Below are positions 8,602-18,384 of a DNA stretch of 37,799 nucleotides, piece by piece (within the stretch, counting starts at the first letter, position 1; each line of letters starts with the position of its first letter). Origin of the DNA: Dicyema japonicum (taxonomy: Eukaryota; Dicyemida; Rhombozoa; Dicyemidae); the NCBI GenBank assembly GCA_011109175.1, contig RDEW01000007.1, forward strand, positions 1,016,980 through 1,054,778. The letters run 5' to 3'. The notes beneath the pieces were generated by a model. That model ran no database searches. It was not told the DNA's origin and saw only the letters and a program-made list of their open reading frames with translations. A program made the translations under genes and the position numbers.

Positions 8602-9160
8602 TACCGTGGTCTTGGGTTAAATAAAAATGGCAAAAATGTTGTAGTTATGACTAATTCTGTATAATGAATTAAATGAAGCAACCAGAATCGCATGGTCTCA
8701 AATAACGAGTGAAACTCAGTCGAACAGGAACATCGTTCACGTAGGTAAGTCTGATCCCAAAGTCGATTAAGAAATTCTACTGTAAATAGTCTCGTGGTAT
8801 CGGAAATCTCAACAGATAGAAAAATAAACAACATTCCATGTAATTGTCAATAATCAATATTTGATTATAATGTTAAAAATCAAATGACCAACTGGCTTAA
8901 CGGTTAGTTGGTTACAGCTTGGTGTTTCAATTCTGTTTGCTTCGGTTTGTTCTGACCCATAAAAGGAAACGGGTCTTTTTTCGGTGTTCTTTAATGACTT
9001 TTAAACATTCATTCAAACTGAAGGGGAAAAATCGTCTTTAAACTTGTAGCATCTTAAACAAAATAAAGGGGTTCCAAAAATGATTGGAATCCAGTCGCAA
9101 AAAGAGACATCGCTTTACAATTCCGTCGATGCCGGCATGAATCGGAATCCAGCCAATGCT
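8602..9160. other. Spacer; weak tRNA-like stretch at 8884-8935
   Basis: No gene is recognised. TGGCTTAACGGTTAGTTGG followed by GTGTTTCAATTC resembles box A and box B of a tRNA promoter and could be a SINE head, but no second copy was found in the window to support this. Confidence 0.3.
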
Positions 9161-9162
9161 GA

Positions 9163-9228
9163 GACCACAAGAGAGTGGGTGCCCGTAATTTTTTCAAAGG
9201 GACGATACGAAAAAAAGGTTGAGAAATA
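9163..9228. mobile_element. hAT terminal-inverted-repeat remnant
   Basis: The stretch ends GGGACGATACGAAAAAAAGG then TTGAGAAATACTG. This matches the right end of the hAT element at 15559-17405 (GGGACGATAAAAAATTGCAGG..., AAAAAAAGGTTGAGAAC). Read on the minus strand it begins CAGTATTTCTCAACC, a typical hAT terminus. No left end or 8-bp duplication could be found. Confidence 0.5.
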
Positions 9229-9289
9229 CTGTTTTAGATATAGCTAATGACTTTTAAGTATCAAAATCAATTTTGTTTATTTACGACAC

Positions 9290-9420
9290 AGCTTTTGAAG
9301 TGGATCTTCCTACCTACTCCCTGACCAAGTTCACTGGTGAAGATTACCATTATTACAAAGATTGTAAGCCTAAGGCCTGGTTAATAATAATAAAAATAAT
9401 AATAATGCCTTTAGTTTTAT
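9290..9420 (+). repeat. SINE-B family, 3' fragment
   Basis: GGATCTTCCTACC, CTGACCAA, TGAAGATT, then GTAAGCCTAAGGCCTGGTTA and a run of AATAAT follow the same order as in the full SINE at 27214-27639 (read on its own strand). An internal part of about 150 bases is missing. The (AAT)n tail is the family 3' end. Confidence 0.65.
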
Positions 9421-9439
9421 CCAAGTTGACCATGTATCT

Positions 9440-9490
9440 TCGTGATTAAAATATCATATTAATAGTCCTGGGTTCGATTCCCTGGTAAAA
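9440..9490 (+). other. tRNA T-arm-like sequence, not a tRNA gene
   Basis: CCTGGGTTCGATTCCCTGG has the sequence of a tRNA T-arm and pol III box B. No acceptor or D-arm partner is visible in the 70 bases before it, and an A/T-rich tail follows. It may be the head of a decayed SINE. Confidence 0.25.
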
Positions 9491-9499
9491 AATTTTTTT

Positions 9500-10060
9500 T
9501 CCTTTTTTTCTGTTCTTACTTTTACGTCGTTTTGAGAGCATCAAAAATAGGAGGTCTTCTATGTCAGTCTATTTAATTAAGTCTCATTTTTTATCCTTGC
9601 CAATTCCCTTAGATTCATGCTCTCTGTTTGTTTAAGATCATAAAGAAGTTAGATACATATCATTGGTACATTAATGGGTTGCTCACTTCTCAACAGCCAA
9701 TATTGGGATCTCACTCGAATTTCACTCATGTAAACTGTATTATATGGAGTACCACATGTGAGCCAGTCTATTTTTGCCCACCTCACAGAACGTGATTGTC
9801 TCTTAGTACTTGGGGGATCATTAGATCCATTTAGGTTCAAATTCCACGTCCCCAACATAGTAGTTTAGCAGAGAAATTGCTTAATCACTTAATGCAAGAT
9901 ACTTATCGTATTTTCTAGTAGTTTGATTAAATCACCACAAACTCGCTTATTAGTATCAGATTTGACGTAGTCACTTATAAGATAATATTTATAGGAACTG
10001 CTTAGTGGTGAGAATAATACGAGTATGTTCATTATCTGACAACGAGTAACTTAATACTAA
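9500..10060. other. Spacer with no recognised gene
   Basis: A 69-codon minus-strand frame at 9649-9858 (MLGTWNLNLNGSNDPP...) has no recognisable domain or second copy here. The rest is AT-rich without features. Confidence 0.35.
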
Positions 10061-10144
10061 TATATTTCATTGGATTTTAATCAACAAAAAAAATTAATGA
10101 TTTAAATTATTAAAAAAATCAAAAAAATTATTTAAAATTTTTTA

Positions 10145-11040
10145 ATGTCAGGAAGAAAGCAGATGCCTTTTGGGTTCACTTCGATAAACGTATTATTCCT
10201 GGAAAGACCGGGAGTCGAGCCAGATGCCATAATTGAGGAAGGAGGTACAAGGTCTCGGATGAGGCAGCATCATTTATGTCGAACTAATATTGATATCCCT
10301 GAAAATCCGTCGAAACCTGAAAGTGATTTGATCAGCGAATTCCTCTCAAGGATGAGGGACCAGTCCTTAATCAATTTCATCGAAGAAAAATTTGATTGAT
10401 ATGCAACTCGCTGGATACATATATTCCAGTAACACTCCTTTTGCTAATGTAGAACATCCGAAATTTGTCAAATTCGTCCAAATGCTTCTTCCTGGGTATC
10501 GTTTCAAAATGATTCTACGACTATTAGTCATGCTGTAGAAATTAGGAAAGAACTTGAACGGACTTATATTGACTTTGAATGTACGACTATTTTAGAAAGT
10601 GAAAACTCGAGCAGATCAAGCATTAACACCTTTCCACTTACTTGCTAATCTAATGGACCCAACACGTTGTGGGTGATCTCTTTCACTGCTGAGATTGACC
10701 TCGCCTTGGAGTATTGTGCTGAATATGTTCTTCCGACTCTGATTATTTTCAGAGCAAAAGCTGTTCCATTCAAACTATACATGTTCGCTCCGAATTTATA
10801 GAGCAAAGTATCACCTATAGCTTGGTGGGAGTCGACTCTTACCAGTAACCTTCTGAAGTAATTTCACTCTGCAAAAAAATTCTTGGAGCAGTTGCTTCCA
10901 CAGGTGGAATAGAACGAATTTTTTTCAACTTTTGGATTCTTACATTCAAATGTATGAAATAGGCTGGGATTTGAAAAAGCTGCCAAACTTGTCTTTGTTT
11001 ACAAGCTTTTAAATAAATACGATTTCCATTGTTTTTATTT
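10145..11040 (+). pseudogene. hAT transposase relic with BED finger
   Basis: Two frames together give a BED-type zinc finger: SGRKQ, then FWVHFDKRIIPGKTGSRARC with HN, then, in the first frame, TRSRMRQHHLC. The second cysteine of the finger is replaced by a stop and the frame shifts inside it. The C-terminal end (10900-11020) reads NEFFSTFGFLHSN and NRLGFEKAAKLVFVYK, the hAT dimerisation signature (ERxFSxxGxxHxxxRNRL...KLVF). Intervening sequence has many stops and shows patches such as FEKAAKLV-type helices only at the end. It is a decayed transposase; active relatives cut and paste DNA. Confidence 0.75.
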
Positions 11041-11059
11041 TACTTTGTTTCCGAATAAA

Positions 11060-11167
11060 ATTATTTAATTCAAAAAATCTGATTTAAATCAAAAAATCCT
11101 GTTTAAATCAAAAAAATCAGACTTTTTCGATTTTTTTCATAAAAATCATGATTTTTTAACAACCCTG
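11060..11167. repeat. Right terminal and subterminal repeats of the hAT relic
   Basis: Repeated ATTTAAATCAAAAAATC blocks precede a terminus that reads CAGGGTTGTTAAAAAATCAT on the minus strand. CAGGG is a common hAT end. The left end near 10070-10140 has similar AT-rich blocks but no preserved CAGGG, and no 8-bp duplication was found. Confidence 0.5.
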
Positions 11168-12480
11168 ATACCCTCTCAGTTTGCCCAGTTCCTGATAGAA
11201 TGAAAAAGATGATTTGCTATCTCCTATTCCACTGAAGAGGTTCTTACAACTGCAAAAATGATGTTTTCTTTAAGCTGGGATAATATCAGGCTTAGTATGC
11301 AGTCTACCATTATTATGCCAACCTTATCCTATGCAGCGTATGACTGATGATTCTCAAGTTCTTTCAATTTTAAACCTGACGATATTCTAACTCGAATACT
11401 AAAATAATATTAAAGTGACCGTGTATAGAGTTCACAGGAAGAATGAGCCAATTTGCTGTGCTGTGAGCGCTTGGGTGCGGTATTTCAGTGAAAAAAGCGA
11501 AAAGTGCAGGGAATCTTGAGGAAAGTCAGGAGATATGCAATTCTGATGGAACATTAAGCTATTTAAGGAGATAATCGAGAAGATCTTGGGACGATTTAAT
11601 TTCGATAATTAATTTATGATCTCATGCAGGAAGAAGAGGACGTTCCGAAACACTGTCACTAGATGGCGAAAAAAACGTTCTCTCCCTAACGTTCTTTGCC
11701 ATGAAATTATTTTTTTCATTCGAATTAATTTGTAAAAAAATATTTTAACAGATTTTTTTCGGAGTTACCCCTTATGATCGTGAGTCCAAAGTTCTGAAAG
11801 AGCCATCGTGTCATTCTGGGATCTCCCTTCCTCAGTTCTGAATGCCGTGACATTAAGACCACACGTCTTCTCAACCGAAAAAAGATAGAAGAAAAGTTTG
11901 TCACTCAAAGCCCGATTCTCTTCTCTCTGAACTCCCAGAATAGCATTTTTACAATATTTTATAAAATTGAATTTTGGACTTCTTTTAAGTAGGTGACGGA
12001 GTATCACCAGAAAAGATTAAGGACATGTCGACATTGAGATCCTCAACGAGACAAAGATGAAGGAAACAAATGTCGCAGAGTTTAACAGGTATACTGGTTG
12101 TTTATCTACATTGGGGTTTGAGAACAGAATCTATCGGAGAACGAGTCCAGCAGCCGTCGTCCATGGTACCTCATCAACCCCCTAGTTATTCCCCCACCGT
12201 CGGAGGAATAAATATCAAGCAGTTGTGGTTGTTATGTGGGACTATATTCATTCTGTTTATGCATCCAAATTGTCTTTTTTTAAAAATCTTAACTCACAGC
12301 ATTTATAATTAGGTTGCATGTCAATCAATCAAGGTTAGTGTCCCTGCTAGAAGTGGTTAGCGAGCTTGGAAAACAGATCAAGACTCCTCAACGAGGGATA
12401 AAGAAAGTTTCGTATAGCTGGCGAGCGAGACGTGGTATAGGGTTCGCAAGAGAATAAACTGTGAGATCTGACTTACAAAA
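11168..12480. other. Spacer with faint LINE-like traces
   Basis: Around 11255-11345 the plus strand reads MMFSLSWDNIRLSMQST and IIMPTLSYAAYD, loosely like the post-RT region of a LINE. Around 12025-12120 it reads DIEILNETKMKETNVAEF, loosely like the start of an APE endonuclease. Neither is long enough to call. A minus-strand frame at 11765-12007 shows no domain. Confidence 0.3.
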
Positions 12481-12774
12481 TTAATTGAAGAATTTCTTGC
12501 TAAAAGGGAAGAACTCATCTTCACATGTTTTGTATCCTCCAAATGGTAGGTGATCCGGCCGAAATTGCAGAGATTTTCTTAGCATTATCCTTTGGAAACT
12601 TTGGCAGTGACGAATTTTAGGGGTCATATTTTTCAGTTTAGCAAAAAACTGTTCGAATTTGGGATTGACATGGGATGAACATACTTTTAATGTCTCATCA
12701 ATTTGGAAGGCTTGAGGGAGTCCATTTCCACTACAGCATTGCATGCATTGAGCTTCGTCGCAACCATTATTCAC
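12481..12774 (-). CDS. Unrecognised open frame, about 97 codons
   Basis: The frame encodes a cysteine-containing protein with GCDEAQCMQCC near its start and FEQFFAKLKNMTPKIRHCQ in the middle. I do not recognise it. Its composition is less biased to F/I/K/N than the chance frames nearby, which is the only reason to list it. No clear splice acceptor, promoter or second copy was seen. It could be an exon, a piece of an old transposon, or chance. Confidence 0.2.
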   Translation of the reverse strand: MNNGCDEAQCMQCCSGNGLPQAFQIDETLKVCSSHVNPKFEQFFAKLKNMTPKIRHCQSFQRIMLRKSLQFRPDHLPFGGYKTCEDEFFPFSKKFFN

Positions 12775-12879
12775 GGAAGAGGGATTTTTTGTAAATCAAA
12801 ATTTGACAAAAATCTGATCAAACATTTTTTTAGAATCCTCAAGAACACACTAGATTTTTTATTTTAACATCCCAACCAG

Positions 12880-12998
12880 GTAAAAACCAAACTAACTATC
12901 ACTGGATCCCAATGTGTTCCATCAAAGTCCTCATGTTCCTCTCTCTCGTCGATTGCACAGAACACATGACGTCTTCGCTTCTCAAAGTCTAGCCGCAG
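12880..12998 (-). pseudogene. LINE family X, 3' end
   Basis: On the minus strand the sequence reads HVFCAIDERE, then RNMRTLMEHIGIQ and a stop, followed by a 3' sequence containing TTAGTTTGGTTTTTACC. This matches the C-terminus and 3' tail of the copy at 8140-8600 (MRSLLKCIGIT, TTAGTTTGGTTTTTACC). It lies head to head with the plus-strand copy starting near 13050. Confidence 0.6.
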
Positions 12999-13049
12999 AT
13001 TTAAATCAAATTTTTATAAAAATAATTTTATTGATTTTTAAATTGAAAA

Positions 13050-13435
13050 TTTAAGGTGAACGCTGGTCTAGGGAAAGAAACCACCGTCCTGAATTCTGTC
13101 TACAAACAGTACGTCGAACCATGCATCTCCTATGCTTCTGCTTCCTGTACCCCATTTATCTCTCGGACAAATTCCTTGAAGATCGAAGCTTGCAAAAATG
13201 GGCATTTAAAGTTACTGAGCGGTGGACTTCCGGAAATGTCACCTCTCCAATGCCTCTGGAATTCCTAATCCGCATGAACAGAGGAGCGTGTCCATGCGAC
13301 TACGAGCATCAAGTAATACAGGCGATACGTTCTTGTGTGAACTCGAAAGAGGAGCATCGGGCCAGATGAGGTCTCTTTTGGAGCGTACAGGGATCAAATG
13401 AGTAGTTAGTTCGGTGTCTTTGGAATTTCTCATTT
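13050..13435 (+). pseudogene. LINE family X, RT C-terminal end
   Basis: The frame reads SVYKQYVEPCISYASASC with the same layout as VYKQYIEPCFSYACTSWGP at 8290. After a frame change it reads RSCVNSKEEHRARMRSLLE, then RTGIK and a stop at about 13401. It is a 5'-truncated, frame-broken copy of the family at 8140-8600. Confidence 0.65.
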
Positions 13436-13439
13436 AAGA

Positions 13440-14560
13440 ATAAACGACGATTCATTACTATTTTGGTTAAGGAATCAAAGTTTCAATGATCAGGATACCG
13501 GTCTCTAGTCTAAAGGTTCAGTTTCTGACTTAACTCACTGCAATATGTCTCTATCACGTCATTAAAAATTTAATCACGCATTCCCATTTTTTAATTGACT
13601 GAATGACATCTCATGAAGTTTAGGGAACTAAAGAAAAGTAGGATAAGCGATGATCTCTGGTTTGAATCCCACCTTAAAGCCTTAACACTGTGAATAGAGA
13701 GTGTGGTAGATGGACTCGGAGTAGTCGTCTAAGACATAGTGGGATGACTATTAGAATAGATTAGTGTAACCTTCGGGAATTTACTTGTTCTTATCAGGTA
13801 TATGGTACTTTTGCATGTTTCCCCAATTTTGGCCTGATAGGACTTGAATCCGCAGTCATGTTAGATTCTTTAAAATAAGTAATGGTTTGTTGAAAATTGC
13901 CTAGAATAATAATACTGGTGGTTTCGATCCAATTCGAGACGATAAGGGCGGGGGGAGAAGAGATAGGATGAGTTGGTAGTAAAAGAGAAGGAACATTATA
14001 AAATGTTTAATTGTGTGTATCCGTGTGTCTGATTTATGCGATCGATTTTTAAACGAAATTTTGATTTGAATTTTGTATCAATTCGACTGGGATCACATTT
14101 TCCATCGTCGGTACCATAATAACCCTCCATTAAGGGGATTTAAACATCGGATGACTTGAAAAATTTTATTAGCGCGAACAGAAGAATTAGCAAATATCTG
14201 AAAATAGGAAGAAACTCAATGTTGCTATAATCTGAAAGCCCACGTGTTAGTTCTCTGGTCTCCGCGTGTCTAGTTATATTGGTTAAGAAAACAATAATAT
14301 GACTCACTTGACATAAAGGTTAAAGTTAGAGGATTCAGCCCACATTCACACAAAATATAAATTATTCCTAAAGGAAAATTTGTTCACACGCGAGAACACA
14401 CTTGATAATTCTCAACATAAAAGTAAATTCTGGTTGAAAACATGGTGAATTGATATGCATGTTTATCCCTTAAAATAATAAAAATAAAAAAATTCATTTG
14501 TGCATGCATTTTTTCGAAAATTCCCTTGATTTTAATATAAATTTCGAGAAATTTAAAATA
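13440..14560. other. Spacer, no gene recognised
   Basis: Box-B-like sequences occur at about 13660 (GGTTTGAATCCC, plus) and 13830 (GGATTCAAGTCC, minus) without convincing box A partners. The last 150 bases are very AT-rich and would form the intron end before the exon at 14587. Confidence 0.4.
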
Positions 14561-14586
14561 ATTGATGATTTTATTTTTATTATCAG

Positions 14587-14840
14587 TTTATCACTTAGCC
14601 GATGCAAGTTTGACTTTGAATGACCGAAATTTGGCACGAAAAAAATCCTTGCTGGAGATTTTCAAAAATAGAACAAGAGAAAGGAATAATCCAGAGATAA
14701 TCGGTAGAATGTGTAACATTGATAGAGTCATGGATTATAACTCGTTTTTAGATATGATGGATTTGTCAGAGACAACTGATGGTCACATCATTGATATGCA
14801 ACCCCCAAAAACCGACTTTAATCACTATTACCGTTTATAA
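14587..14840 (+). CDS. Probable terminal exon of a host gene, unknown function
   Basis: TTTTATTTTTATTATCAG (about 14569-14586) is a strong polypyrimidine tract and 3' splice site. From there the frame is open to a TAA at 14838-14840, and AATAAA follows 24 bases later. The product is about 83 residues, hydrophilic and charged: RNLARKKSLLEIFKNRTRER, then GRMCNIDRVMDYNSFLDMM and DMQPPKTDFNHYYRL at the end. I recognise no domain. Reading upstream from the TTG at 14562 or ATG at 14565 would give a hydrophobic start (MILFLLSV), which could be mistaken for a signal peptide; the intron-end reading explains it better. The exon begins in the middle of a codon, after its first base. No upstream exon was found. 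Confidence 0.5.
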
Positions 14841-14863
14841 CCACATGATTTTGTCTTGTTTCG

Positions 14864-14869
14864 AATAAA
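14864..14869 (+). promoter_or_regulatory. Polyadenylation signal AATAAA
   Basis: The hexamer lies 24 bases after the stop codon of the exon at 14587-14840, in a plausible position for its mRNA 3' end. AATAAA is frequent by chance in this AT-rich DNA, so the support comes from position. Confidence 0.4.
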
Positions 14870-14917
14870 TATATTTTAATTCACACTCGGGTACACTGAG
14901 GAAGTTGATAATAATAT

Positions 14918-15122
14918 AATAATTAAGCACTACCGCGTTGCCATAAGCACGTAAGATGCCTAGGGTTTCGCTCGTGCAGAACACACATTTTATTTAAGTA
15001 AAGAACAGTTATTATAACTAATCGTAGAGGGAGAACTAGGAAATGCTCTTCACTTCTTTGTTTTTTTTCTTGTGTGTATGTCCTTTTGACTATCCAGTTC
15101 CGCAGTGAACCTCCACTGATGG
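14918..15122 (-). repeat. SINE-A copy, minus strand, head truncated
   Basis: Read on the minus strand it gives CATCAGTGGAGG, CTGCGGAACTGGATAGTC, an A-rich run, GAAGTGAAGAGCATT, CTACGATTAGTTAT, AACTGTTCTTTACTTAAATA and an ATT-rich tail. All occur in that order in the full copy at 21215-21546. Confidence 0.75.
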
Positions 15123-15123
15123 T

Positions 15124-15260
15124 AGATGCAAAAGTGGCTTAGATTACGTGTTCGATTCTCGCTGCTGTTCATCTGGTGGAATGTTCCACGCATCTACGAT
15201 GCGAAAAAGGCTTGACGAGTGACGCCGTCATCAGTGGAGGAAGTTGATGGTCAACAAATA
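15124..15260 (+). repeat. SINE-A copy, plus strand, 3' truncated
   Basis: GTGGCTTAGATTACGTGTTC, TCTCGCTGCTGTTCA, TCTACGATGCGAAAAAGGCT and CCGTCATCAGTGGAGG match the head and middle of the full SINE at 21215. Box B (GTGTTCGATTC) is preserved. It meets the minus-strand copy head to head, giving an inverted pair. Confidence 0.75.
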
Positions 15261-15550
15261 ATATATGATCGCAGAAGCAAAGCCTTCCAATACCACACAA
15301 GTCCATCCAGAAAAAGACGTCCAGTCCATGCAGTTTTGGAAAATCCTTTAGTGGAGTGGGGTATCGAATGACTGGTGCCATCTTGCGACTGGGAGTTAGC
15401 TGAGACAGGTGTTCAAACGACGCTAATTATTAAAAAAAAGAAAAAAAATAAATATATGAAAGGAAGAGAAATTTTGACCAAATAACAAGCGGGGGGATTC
15501 AGACCCAGGAACAGTGTTACAAATATCACATTTAGCAGCTATGCTACATA

Positions 15551-15558
15551 GTCTAGGG
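15551..15558 (+). repeat. Left 8-bp target-site duplication of hAT
   Basis: GTCTAGGG lies directly before CAGTGGTTCTCAAC and is repeated at 17406-17413. Confidence 0.85.
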
Positions 15559-15699
15559 CAGTGGTTCTCAACGAGGGCGATTTTTTTGCCAGGGGGCGAT
15601 TTTATTTATTTATTTAATAAGGGGCGATTATTCTCGAGGAGCTCATTGTCATTATTATCAATAGCACTTTCGAAGAACCAAAAAGGTAATTTATTTAAT

Positions 15700-16612
15700 T
15701 AAGGTTCCGCTTGTGCCGTATTTTTCTTCAGGTTATTCTTTCTCCCACAATTCTCTTAACTAACTTCCTCCATGCTCCACGGTAACTGGCAATTATTCTG
15801 AGCGTATTCAAATCGTCTCCTGTTTTCAATTTTCGTCTTACATTGGTCAGGTCCTTGTGTAGAACCTCTGGCAAAGTTATGCGAGGTCTCCACGGAACGA
15901 GGGATTCACTTTTGGGCATAAATAATTCTCCATTGCTATTTTAGCAGGCGTCATCTGGCTCATCCGAAGGATGTGACCAAATAGACGCCATCTTGATTCA
16001 AGGATATCCAGACTCAATGGTCTTGCATTACATATTTTGTATAGATTCTTGTTTGTAATTTTTTTCCCAGTTGATGCCAAGCAACAGTCGGAGTTGTATA
16101 CGATAGAAGGCATCTAGTTTGTCTATTACTGCTTGTGAGACTCCCCAGGTTGCAGCGTTGTACATTAGGACCGGTTTCACGAAGGCATTGTATAGTCTTA
16201 CACGTAGTTGTGTGCTAATTTGTTTACGATGATTCAGACTACTCCCTTTTTTCTAAAGGCCGCGACGGCCAATATTTTCCTGTTAGTGATATCCTCAGCG
16301 TCTCCGAGCAACGACCCCAATTTTTTACAGTGTCTCCATTTTTCATCAGTTAGGGTTAATTCACGGCGTATGGTTGTTGTCTCCTTTTCCGTATTGACTT
16401 TGATGAACCATTTTTCTAACACATCTGGCATCCTTCTCCGTATATAGTTTAATGTTTTATCGTCGCTGGATATATAGTCGATATCATCTGCATAAATCAC
16501 TTCAGTTTGAGGTAAGTCGCCAATTAATAGTCTGAAGTCTCTGAGTGCCGCCTCCAGATATGTCACAAAAAGTACCGGTGACTAGGAATCTCCCTGCGGT
16601 ATCGTCATTTGA
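15700..16612 (-). pseudogene. APE-type LINE fragment (family Y): RT motif B to 3' end
   Basis: Reading downward on the minus strand: IPQGDS, stop, SPVLFVTYLEAALRDF (motif B), TEVIYADDIDYISSD (motif C, YADD), WFIKVNTEKE, KWRHCKKLGSLLGDAEDI, then after more stops YNSDCCLASTGKKI, LESRWRLFGHILRMSQ, and a stretch like NPSFRGDLA. The product would be the C-terminal half of a LINE reverse transcriptase. It starts abruptly inside motif B, so it is 5' truncated, and it sits inside the hAT element. It belongs with the long copy at 23824-26640 and the plus-strand piece at 32815-33525 (shared LGSLLGD.EDI and WRLFGHIL motifs). Confidence 0.8.
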
Positions 16613-16779
16613 AAAATTAAATACGGATAAATAAACGAGTCTTATATTATTTATATTATATTAAAACTATAACATTTATATTATTTTTTTATTTAATTTA
16701 ATTAACGTTATTTCATAACTTCGTGATGATGCTTGTTAAAAAAAAGTTAAAACCTATAAAGAGGAATATATTTCTTGTG

Positions 16780-17220
16780 GATTTATTAAAAATCCTCAGT
16801 ATCCTCATAAACCGCTTTGTTTGCAATGTGGACAGTGTTTTCCAATGATGCAATGAAACCATCGCGTTTAATCGATCATTTAAAGCGTAAACATCCCAAC
16901 TCAATTGGGAAAAAAAACAGAAATTTTTTTGAATTAAAAAAATTATGAAAATAAAAACACTTTAACTTCTTTTTTAATAAAAGTATATTTCAAAATGTTT
17001 CTGGACTATTTTATTCATTCAAAGTTGCAAAGATAATTTCAAAAACTGGTTATTTATTTTAATTTGTAGGCCATTCGATAGCAGTTATTCGCCCGTCTTT
17101 AGATTCATTTACTCACGAAATTTTACAAAAAGATTCTTTAAACGTACTGGATTTTTATTTGAATTGGATTTTTAAAAATTTGAATAAAGTTTCATCGGCA
17201 TTACAAGGGGATTAATTTAA
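16780..17220 (+). pseudogene. hAT transposase N-terminal remnant (ZBED5/FAM200-like)
   Basis: Several frames together give a BED-like finger: PHKPLCLQCGQCF, then AMKPSRLIDHLKRKHPN, IGKKNRNFFE, and later KVAKIISKTGYLF. The order (C-x2-C, MxPSxLxxHLxxKHP, FF.., ...VAxxIxKxxxP/G) is that of the N-terminus of ZBED5/FAM200/SCAND3-type hAT transposases. The frame is broken several times and no catalytic core was recognised. Its position inside the TIR-bounded element supports the assignment. Confidence 0.65.
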
Positions 17221-17405
17221 TTGATTGGAAAATAATTATTAATACGTTCATTGAAAAAGTTGAATTTTATCAATTTAGCTTGATTAAAAAAATTTTAGAC
17301 CTCTAGATTTTACCCCCTTCTGTACGTGGTAATAACCTTTTGACTTGTGAAATAAGGGACGATAAAAAATTGCAGGGGCGATTAAAAAAAGGTTGAGAAC
17401 AAATG

Positions 17406-17413
17406 GTCTAGGG
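17406..17413 (+). repeat. Right 8-bp target-site duplication of hAT
   Basis: GTCTAGGG, an exact repeat of 15551-15558, directly after the right terminus. Confidence 0.85.
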
Positions 17414-17443
17414 TTTCATAGAATTTATTTTAATTACACAGCT

Positions 17444-18003
17444 CGATGCCAAAGGGCTGCACCCGCTCTCGTGCAAAAGGAGCGCGGGCAGAGCACCCCG
17501 CCATGCTGCTATGAACAACATTGTCTTGCGAGCTCTTGAACCGGCAGGCTTCTCGGCAGTACTGGAGCCTGTGGGATTGGACTGCGGAGATGGGAAAAGA
17601 TCGGATGGGTTAACTATCTTACCGTTCGCTCGTATGGGATTGCACTGTTGTGGACTTTCTCGAACTCGATGATGCTCAGCTCGGCGCAGTCTGCTGGATC
17701 GGCAGCCGATCTGGCCGAGAAAATCAAGATTAACAAATATGGCGAAATTGGAGACCGCTACCGTTTTGTACCGGTAGCAATCGAGACGTCTGGTGCGGCT
17801 GGAAGTATTACAGCCTCTTTCCTAAAGGAAATCGGGGAAATTGGCCCACCGCAAGAAAAACGTGCGGGAAGCTGTCTGGCTGAGGCAAAGAATTGGTATC
17901 GCAGTTGTTCGCGGAAACGCTTACTCCGTGATGTCAGCAGCCTCTCTCCCCCATAGTTAATAAATAATAATTTATTGTTAATAAATTTTTGATAATAAAA
18001 AAA
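17444..18003 (+). mobile_element. 5'-truncated RLE retrotransposon copy with target duplication
   Basis: The insert is flanked by AATTACACAGCT at 17432-17443 and 18004-18015 (exact 12 bp). It begins inside the zinc knuckle ([10 protein letters not shown]), continues through [15 protein letters not shown] and the KRxDG segment (RSDG here, RPDG in the complete copy), loses bases near 17625, and resumes with SAGSAADLAEKIKI, FVPVAIETSG and the C-terminus. Its 3' end repeats that of the complete copy (TTAATAAATAAT, TTGTTAATAAATTTTTG) and ends in an A-run. It is nearly identical to 7267-7849. The nuclease frame is broken by the internal deletion and by a one-base loss near 17836. Confidence 0.92.
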
Positions 18004-18104
18004 AATTACACAGCTTAACTGATTATTTAGAAAGAAATTTAAGATTTATTCATTACTGAATTATTACGACTTAATTTTATTTAAGTTTTTAATCTTGAGT
18101 CGTC

Positions 18105-18257
18105 AATATGAAGGAATAGCTACGGAATCTTCTGGTTCTGCCGAGAACGAGGAAATCCAATATGTTAATTCATGTCACGATCTGATAATGGGAGATCATT
18201 CATCAGATAACAGCCACCAGCGACTTCCTCTGTTTCTTGTGGTTAAAACTAGCTAAT
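18105..18257 (+). pseudogene. Possible RLE C-terminal trace
   Basis: The frame reads YEGIATESSGSAENEEIQYV, then SHQRLPLFLVVKTS and a stop. IATESSG resembles the IAIETSG segment and QRLPLFLV the final QRIGIAV segment of the RLE proteins. Similarity is weak and could be chance. Confidence 0.3.
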
Positions 18258-18384
18258 GTTATTTTAATGTAAGTCACGGTAACTGCTGTATGACTTTCGG
18301 TTTCTTTTAAATTAATTTAATAATAATTTTGGAAATTAATTAATAAATATAAAATTAATGATAACTCTTCTGAGTAAACGAAAC

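Larger units (their letters stand above)
15559..17405 (+). mobile_element. hAT element, with a nested LINE fragment
   Basis: The left end is CAGTGGTTCTCAAC; the right end, read on the minus strand, is CATTTGTTCTCAAC. After the ends, GGGGGCGATTTTA and AATCGCCCCTGCA are also related. An exact 8-bp duplication (GTCTAGGG) flanks both ends, as expected for hAT. Inside are a minus-strand LINE fragment (15700-16612) and transposase remains (16780-17220). Confidence 0.85.

Noticed and set aside
9440-9490. tRNA gene
   Set aside because: Only a T-arm-like sequence is present; D-arm, anticodon arm and acceptor pairing are missing.
13650-13850. tRNA-like box B sequences at about 13660 and 13830 as SINEs
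   Set aside because: No convincing box A at the right distance and no second copy in the window.
14562-14610. Signal peptide (MILFLLSV...) at the start of the 14.6-kb reading frame
   Set aside because: The hydrophobic residues are encoded by a T-rich tract ending in CAG, which is better explained as an intron end.
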